Assembly (NCBI RefSeq): GCF_004138495.1
Contig: NZ_ML142869.1
Span: forward strand, 69,433 to 82,798
Direction of reading: 5' to 3'
DNA: 13,366 nucleotides
From: Phytoactinopolyspora endophytica
GTDB lineage: Bacteria; Actinomycetota; Actinomycetes; Jiangellales; Jiangellaceae
Below, piece by piece: positions 9,964-13,366 of this stretch; the first letter of the stretch is position 1; each line of letters begins with the position of its first letter. Made by a program: the position numbers and the translations under genes. The notes under the pieces were generated by a model. It saw only the letters and a program-made list of their open reading frames with translations, had not been told where the DNA came from and made no database searches.

Positions 9964-10105
9964 CCGCGGCAAACGATCCTATGCGTCCAGCGCCGCGAGC
10001 AACTGTTCCAGCGAGGATCGTGTCATAGGCCGCTTCAGCAGGTCAGTGGTCTCACGCTCGACGAAATACGGCGTGGTCGTGGTCAGCCGGGTTGAGCGTC
10101 TCGGA
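9865..10105. repeat. Copy 1 of a duplicated DUF488/phosphotransferase junction
   Basis: This segment holds the C-terminal codons of the DUF488 gene, the short intergenic gap and the opposite-strand C-terminal codons of a phosphotransferase gene. It matches 10541-10785 almost base for base, at an offset of 676 to 680 with small indels (three bases inside the DUF488 part, one near its stop, one in the phosphotransferase part). By eye about nine of ten bases agree over the core. The rightmost 30 bases are diverged and the edge is approximate. Confidence 0.85.
9979..10105 (-). pseudogene. C-terminal remnant of the phosphotransferase-like gene (copy 1)
   Basis: The minus strand encodes a 26-residue end starting ERETTDLLKRPMTRSSLEQL, with a TAG at 9979-9981. 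It differs at only two residues from the end of the intact gene at 10659. Upstream of it, one extra base near 10063 shifts the frame; the preceding homologous residues (DHDHAVF against DSDHAIF) are found in the next frame. Beyond about 10105 homology stops. The rest of the gene, about 340 codons, is absent. This is a decayed duplicate, not a functional small gene. Confidence 0.8.
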
Positions 10106-10139
10106 CGCGTCGGCGGTACATGCACCGCGCCATCTCCAC

Positions 10140-10174
10140 ACCTCGTGTGGGCGAGACCATCGCTCACACGAGGT
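10140..10174 (+). terminator. Strong hairpin, probable intrinsic terminator
   Basis: Arms at 10140-10153 (ACCTCGTGTGGGCG) and 10161-10174 (CGCTCACACGAGGT) pair over 14 positions with one G/U wobble and a 7-base loop. On the plus strand it is followed by TTCGTTTG, a partial T-tract; the minus-strand side has none. It would therefore best stop plus-strand transcription coming from the DUF488 gene, about 180 bases upstream. The hairpin is certain from the sequence; its terminator role is likely but not proven. Confidence 0.6.
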
Positions 10175-10245
10175 TTCGTTTGTGCGTAGAGACAGCGCCA
10201 GCAGGCCTGACAAGGTCGCTGCGGAGCATCCGAGGTCCGTCGGGA

Positions 10246-10491
10246 TCACGAAACATCGGCCCGGTGTAGCCGGGCACGCCCATGGACGACGCGGGCCAGG
10301 TGGCCGAATACTTCGGCGCAGGTGGCCAGCGCAAGGGCGACGATCTCGAGGCGGCGGGCTCGCCGCCTGGAGATCCGGGAACGTCTCTGGGCGGCGCGTT
10401 GCCGGTCAATGGCCTCGCGGATCTCCAGTTGGTGGAGTTGCTTCTCGCTCTCGATCTGTTGGATCCGGTATTGCTGGTCGATGGTCAGCAT
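10246..10491 (-). CDS. Small basic protein of unknown function
   Basis: This 81-residue protein is not recognised. It starts at an ATG (10491) with GGGAG six bases upstream, a good ribosome site. Residues 1-36 are charged and Gln/Glu-rich with a regular helical pattern (QQIESEKQLHQLEIREAIDR at 11-30), likely a short coiled coil. Residues 37-48 are very basic (RSRISRRRARRL). Residues 49-70 are mostly hydrophobic (EIVALALATCAEVFGHLARV) and could associate with the membrane. No signal peptide or catalytic motif was seen. It sits alone between two gene remnants in the duplicated region, so it either arrived with the rearrangement or marks what originally lay between the copies. The start signal and codon structure make it likely real, but a chance frame in GC-rich DNA cannot be excluded. 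Confidence 0.55.
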   Translation of the reverse strand: MLTIDQQYRIQQIESEKQLHQLEIREAIDRQRAAQRRSRISRRRARRLEIVALALATCAEVFGHLARVVHGRARLHRADVS

Positions 10492-10540
10492 CGAGTGCTC
10501 CCGTGATCAGTGAGGTGAGGAGTGGCCGAGGCGTACGGCC

Positions 10541-10642
10541 GGCCGCCCGGAGAAGCACCGAACCCGCCCGACGATGCGGTGCGCCGGCGACGACGGGTGG
10601 CCGGCCTATGACGTCCCCGACACGCTGCCACTGGACGAGTGA
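10541..10642 (+). pseudogene. C-terminal remnant of the DUF488 gene (copy 2)
   Basis: In one frame ending with the TGA at 10640-10642 the plus strand reads GRPEKHRTRPTMRCAGDDGW and then PAYDVPDTLPLDE. This matches the last 32 residues of the intact DUF488 protein with three substitutions and one inserted Cys. The insertion is a clean three-base event, so the reading frame survived. There is no start codon with a ribosome site, and all upstream DUF488 motifs are missing. It mirrors the phosphotransferase remnant at 9979. Confidence 0.8.
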
Positions 10643-10785
10643 GCCGCGGCAAACGACCCTATGCCTCGAGCGCCGCGAGCAACTGTTCCAGTGAGGATCG
10701 TGTTATGGGCCGCTTCAGCAGGTCAGTGGTCTCGCGCTCGGCGAATATGGCGTGGTCAGAGTCAGTCGGGTCGATGGCTTCGCAG
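10541..10785. repeat. Copy 2 of the duplicated DUF488/phosphotransferase junction
   Basis: This is the partner of 9865-10105. Here the phosphotransferase side is intact and the DUF488 side is the truncated one, the reverse of copy 1. The left edge is sharp near 10541 (GGCCGCC in both copies); the right edge is gradual. Confidence 0.85.
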
Positions 10786-11822
10786 ATCGTGTTGTAAGTC
10801 CAGTTGAGGTACGCCGTAATCGCGACCGAGAAGGACGCGAGTCCGAGCCTTGGCCATTGGCCTGCGGCATGAACGTAACCGTCGCGGAACGCCGCCGCCG
10901 CATTCCCGTTGATCGATGGTCGCAGCGTCCAGTGCGTGAGTGCGGATCCGAGTTCGAGTTCGGAGGTGAGAGACCCGGCGAAGTCCCATTCGGTGACCAC
11001 CAGCTCGTCATTGTGACTTGTGCGGACATTTTCCGGGATGAGGTTGCAATTGCAGAGAATGACCTCGCTGCCGTCGATGTCGGACTCGACAGTGCACAAG
11101 TCAAAGATCGCCGGGAGTGCATCGCCCAGCTGCTCCGCCCAGGGTTTGCCGGCGGCGCGGGCTCGATCGAGCAGACCTTCCCATTCCGAGTCGGGCGGCC
11201 GCGAGGTCATGTACGGGTTGATAGGCGATTCGCTCGGGATAGCCAGGGAGTGAAGCGTCCCGTAAATCGTGCCGATCCGGCGAGCCACCGCCGCGAGCGT
11301 TGGGGTCACCGGCGAGGGCCCAACGTCGATCCACTCATGAACCCGCCAGGCCTGGGCCTCCACGGTTTCGATCAGAAGACCTTGAGGACTGCGAACCGGA
11401 GTCGGCGCGGCTATACCGGCGGCAACCGCCGCATCGCGTAGCTGAGCGCCGACTTCGGCCTGCGCATTGGTGATCCAGGGGTACACAGTGACGGCCAGCC
11501 AGCGACCGCGCCCGGTCGTGATCGACCAGCAGCGGCCCATCGGAGTGAACGAGACAGGTGACGCCGGACTGGTGACGCTGCCGAGGCCGAACGTTGTGGC
11601 CAGCGCGTCGGCGAACCCGTCGGGCGCCACAGGCGCACTCTCGGCCCGGCGCTCGACCTCGGACTTAAGCTCGGGCCAATCGCGCATGCCGTACTCGACG
11701 GCGAGTATCCGTTGTGCCTCCGCCAGCGATGCTTCGGGGTTGGATTCACGCAGCGCAGTGTGGAAGTCCTTAGCCTCTTTGCGCAGAAAGTCGAGACTTG
11801 GGTTGTCAGGCAGAAATCTCAC
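10659..11822 (-). CDS. Aminoglycoside-phosphotransferase-fold protein with degenerate active site
   Basis: This 387-residue protein has an N-terminal segment LPDNPSLDFLRKEAKDF (4-20) plus AEAQRILAVEYGMRDWPELK (34-53). That helical module is common in actinobacterial proteins, in front of ankyrin or phosphotransferase domains. The APH-like fold follows: LHSLAIP (190-196), a Brenner-like loop CNCNLIPENVR (257-267) and VVTEWDFAGSL (275-285). In active APH enzymes these read HxDxxxxN and D-W; here the HxD positions are Asn258 and Asn260, only Asn265 is kept, and the metal-binding Asp is Glu278. No clear ATP-binding Lys is seen in RWLAVTVYPW (107-116). It may be a pseudokinase or bind a ligand. 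The GTG at 11822 is chosen because GGAGAGGA lies about six bases upstream and the LPDNP motif follows directly. The open frame continues to 12800, but only as antisense of the dehydratase gene. Confidence 0.8.
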   Translation of the reverse strand: MRFLPDNPSLDFLRKEAKDFHTALRESNPEASLAEAQRILAVEYGMRDWPELKSEVERRAESAPVAPDGFADALATTFGLGSVTSPASPVSFTPMGRCWSITTGRGRWLAVTVYPWITNAQAEVGAQLRDAAVAAGIAAPTPVRSPQGLLIETVEAQAWRVHEWIDVGPSPVTPTLAAVARRIGTIYGTLHSLAIPSESPINPYMTSRPPDSEWEGLLDRARAAGKPWAEQLGDALPAIFDLCTVESDIDGSEVILCNCNLIPENVRTSHNDELVVTEWDFAGSLTSELELGSALTHWTLRPSINGNAAAAFRDGYVHAAGQWPRLGLASFSVAITAYLNWTYNTICEAIDPTDSDHAIFAERETTDLLKRPITRSSLEQLLAALEA

Positions 11823-11956
11823 AGCGTGTCCTCTCCTGCCCGGACTCGCACGGGCCACAAGAGAGCACCGTGTACTTCGCTCTGGCCAATCACGACATTG
11901 GGGTGGCTTCCAGCCTTCCGGCGAGTCTCGACGCAGCCCCAGCCACGTGGCGCAAA

Positions 11957-11986
11957 ATGCTACACGATCTCCGACAGTCCGGTCAA
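11957..11986 (-). promoter_or_regulatory. Probable promoter of the phosphotransferase-like gene
   Basis: On the minus strand TTGACC (plus positions 11981-11986) and TAGCAT (11957-11962) are separated by 18 bases, a good match to a housekeeping sigma-factor promoter. Transcription would start near 11950, giving a leader of about 128 bases before the GTG at 11822. No other gene is seen in 11823-12068. A plus-strand promoter for the dehydratase must also lie in this gap, but only a weak -10-like GATAAG (12055-12060) is visible. Confidence 0.6.
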
Positions 11987-12068
11987 CGGATAGCTGTTCC
12001 GGCCGTCTCACGTTCGCGAGCACCAGAGCGGACACTTCCCCGTCCGACACGTTGGATAAGGTCAAGGC

Positions 12069-13031
12069 GTGGACCTCGTCACTCTCGCCGACATCCGGGC
12101 GGCCCAGAATCGCATCGGTGATGTCGCCGTACGGACCCCGCTCATCCCCGCGCCGTGGGCGCCCGGCAACGGCCAATTGTTCATCAAACCTGAGATGCTG
12201 CAGCCGATCGGCGCGTTCAAGATCCGCGGTGCCTTCAACAAGATCGCCTCGCTCACCGCAGACGAGCGCGCCCGCGGCCTGGTCGCCTCCTCCAGCGGTA
12301 ACCATGCGCAGGCGGTGGCATACGCGGCGCGGATGTTCGACGCCAAGGCCACCATCGTCATCCCCGACACCGCGCCCGCCCACAAGGTGGCTGCCACCAA
12401 GGCGCTGGGCGCCGAGGTGATCCTCGTGCCACCGGCGGAACGCGATGTCGTCCCCCGTCAGCTCGTCGCCGACCGCGGCTACGTCCTGGTCCCGCCGTTC
12501 GACGACGCGGCCATCATCGCCGGACAGGGCACCATCGGCGCGGAGATCGCCGACGACCTGTCCGACGTCGACCTGGTCCTGGTACCGGTCAGCGGTGGAG
12601 GGCTCATCTCCGGCGTAGCGACGGCCATCAAGGCGCTGCGGCCCGAGGCGCGCGTCGTCGGCGTCGAGCCGGAGCTCGCGGCCGACGCCACGGACAGTTT
12701 CCGTACCGGGCGACGCGTCGAGTGGTCGCCTGAGCAGACCCACCGGACCATCGCCGACGGCCTGCGCACCGCCTCCGTCGGCGTCCTTCCCTGGGAGCAC
12801 ATCCGGGCCTATGTCGACGACATCGTCACGGTCTCCGAGGACGAGATGCGTTCGACGATGCGGACGCTCGTCGTCGACGGACGGCTCGTCGCCGAGCCCA
12901 GCGGCGCGGCCGCCACCGCCGCCTATCTGTACGCGCGTGAACGGCTTCCAGAGGCCACCAGGACGGTCGCCGTCGCCAGCGGCGGAAACGCCGACCCGGC
13001 GCTGCTGGCGGAGATCCTCGCCATCGGTTGA
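12069..13031 (+). CDS. PLP-dependent threonine/serine dehydratase
   Basis: This 320-residue protein is a fold-type II PLP enzyme. The Schiff-base lysine is Lys51 in GAFKIRGA; the substrate loop is SSSGNHAQ (74-81); the phosphate-binding glycine loop is SGGGLISG (175-182); and SGGN (304-307) is the pyridine-nitrogen contact region. It ends after the catalytic domain with no ACT-like regulatory domain, so it resembles the short catabolic dehydratases and serine racemases rather than biosynthetic IlvA. It should convert threonine to 2-oxobutyrate or serine to pyruvate with release of ammonia; racemase activity is an alternative. The GTG at 12069 has TAAGG seven bases upstream. The TenA/PqqC-like gene follows 60 bases downstream on the same strand. 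Confidence 0.9.
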   Translation: MDLVTLADIRAAQNRIGDVAVRTPLIPAPWAPGNGQLFIKPEMLQPIGAFKIRGAFNKIASLTADERARGLVASSSGNHAQAVAYAARMFDAKATIVIPDTAPAHKVAATKALGAEVILVPPAERDVVPRQLVADRGYVLVPPFDDAAIIAGQGTIGAEIADDLSDVDLVLVPVSGGGLISGVATAIKALRPEARVVGVEPELAADATDSFRTGRRVEWSPEQTHRTIADGLRTASVGVLPWEHIRAYVDDIVTVSEDEMRSTMRTLVVDGRLVAEPSGAAATAAYLYARERLPEATRTVAVASGGNADPALLAEILAIG

Positions 13032-13091
13032 TCATTGAGTCGGCGCTGATACATCACGTGACGACCCGCCATCGCCCACGCGGAGGTCCCC

Positions 13092-13366
13092 ATGACGTCG
13101 AACACGCCCACAGCCGCGGAACTCGTCGACGAGGTCCGCACCGAGCTCTCCTCCGTCGAGCAGAAGCTCGCGAGCCATCCGTTCCTCGCTGCACTCGCCG
13201 CAGGTGACGTTCCCAAGGCCGCACTGGAACACTTCGCGGGTGAGCAGCATTGGATCATCACCAGCGACCGCCGAAGCTTCGCGTACCTCGCCGCGCGGTA
13301 TGCCGACTCCGAGGCGGGCGAGTTCTTTCTCGGCCTCGCCCACGGTGAGGGTGTCGCTCTTGGTCA
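13092..13366 (+). CDS. TenA/PqqC-like haem-oxygenase-fold protein (partial, start only)
   Basis: The frame is open from the ATG at 13092, preceded by GGAGG five bases upstream, to the window edge; about 91 residues are visible. After a short lead the text LSSVEQKLASHPFLAALAAG (20-39), then LEHFAGEQHWIITSDRRSFAYLAARYA (48-74) and FFLGLAHGE (80-88), follows the helical pattern of the TenA/THI-4 and PqqC-like family ('HPFl..l..G..p...l..f..eqy'). TenA acts in thiamin salvage and PqqC in cofactor synthesis, but many actinobacterial relatives have no known reaction. The first Glu/His-containing helix is present; the rest of the active site is outside the window, so the subfamily cannot be decided. 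It may share a transcript with the dehydratase. Confidence 0.65.
   Translation, partial: MTSNTPTAAELVDEVRTELSSVEQKLASHPFLAALAAGDVPKAALEHFAGEQHWIITSDRRSFAYLAARYADSEAGEFFLGLAHGEGVALG

Noticed and set aside
9979..10167. A 62-codon minus-strand frame read as a small gene
   Set aside because: Its last 26 codons are the copied end of the phosphotransferase gene; the rest is out of frame with the homology and lacks a ribosome site. It is annotated as a pseudogene.
10259..10275. GCCCGG/CCGGGC hairpin considered as a terminator of the small gene
   Set aside because: It lies inside the last codons of the gene and is not followed by a T-tract on the minus strand.
10092..10694. A 200-codon plus-strand frame across the rearranged region, considered as a fused new gene
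   Set aside because: It reads the DUF488 remnant in the wrong frame and overlaps the small gene and the phosphotransferase end; the text is Arg/Ser/Gly-rich without any motif.
11870..12068. A possible small plus-strand gene starting VYFALANHDIGVAS before the dehydratase
   Set aside because: There is no ribosome site, the frame runs into the dehydratase out of phase, and it covers a convincing minus-strand promoter.
11467..12420. A 317-codon plus-strand frame across the phosphotransferase start and the dehydratase
   Set aside because: It overlaps two recognised genes in other frames, and its Ser/Arg/Pro-rich text shows no domain.
10659..12800. A 713-codon open frame on the minus strand joining the phosphotransferase to the region antisense to the dehydratase
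   Set aside because: Everything upstream of 11822 is the mirror of a well-supported dehydratase gene or intergenic sequence; such stop-free antisense frames are expected in GC-rich DNA. A promoter, a ribosome site and the LPDNP motif place the true start at 11822.

Overview
The window is GC-rich, with GTG as well as ATG starts and AGGAGG-type ribosome sites. It carries typical actinobacterial families: a 13E12/DUF222-HNH-like tail, an AraC-VOC-UvrA-like run and an ArsR-ABC operon. It most likely comes from the chromosome of an actinomycete; the genus cannot be named from the sequence alone. No rRNA, tRNA, CRISPR array, transposase or integrase was seen.

Layout. The left edge holds the C-terminal tail of a probable HNH endonuclease (2-241), then a 271-base gap. 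An EamA-type transporter (+, 513-1373) converges on an M48 membrane metalloprotease (-, 1386-2480). Divergent from the protease, a plus-strand run starts with a GNAT acetyltransferase (2675-3451). It continues with a tightly packed set: a minimal AraC-type regulator, a VOC protein, and a 799-residue UvrA-like ABC-ATPase without the UvrB-binding domain (3513-6841). This looks like a small stress- or toxin-response cassette. It converges on a minus-strand operon with overlapping genes, reading 9280 to 6852: ArsR-type regulator, ABC ATPase, ABC-2 permease. The presumed promoter contains a palindrome and three CTTTCG boxes spaced exactly 14 bp apart.

From 9418 the structure is rearranged. A DUF488 gene (+) is followed by a C-terminal remnant of a phosphotransferase gene (-), a strong hairpin, a small 81-residue gene (-), a C-terminal remnant of the DUF488 gene (+), and then an intact phosphotransferase-like gene (-, 10659-11822). 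The two DUF488/phosphotransferase junctions are near-identical copies about 680 bp apart, so the stretch records a tandem duplication or recombination followed by decay. The intact phosphotransferase-like protein lacks the usual HxD catalytic residues and may be a pseudokinase.

The right side has a PLP-dependent threonine/serine dehydratase (+, 12069-13031) and the start of a TenA/PqqC-like haem-oxygenase-fold protein cut by the window edge (13092-13366).

No wholly new system is proven here. The best leads are the duplicated junction with its small gene, the putative operator array, the AraC-VOC-UvrA-like cassette and the apparent pseudokinase.
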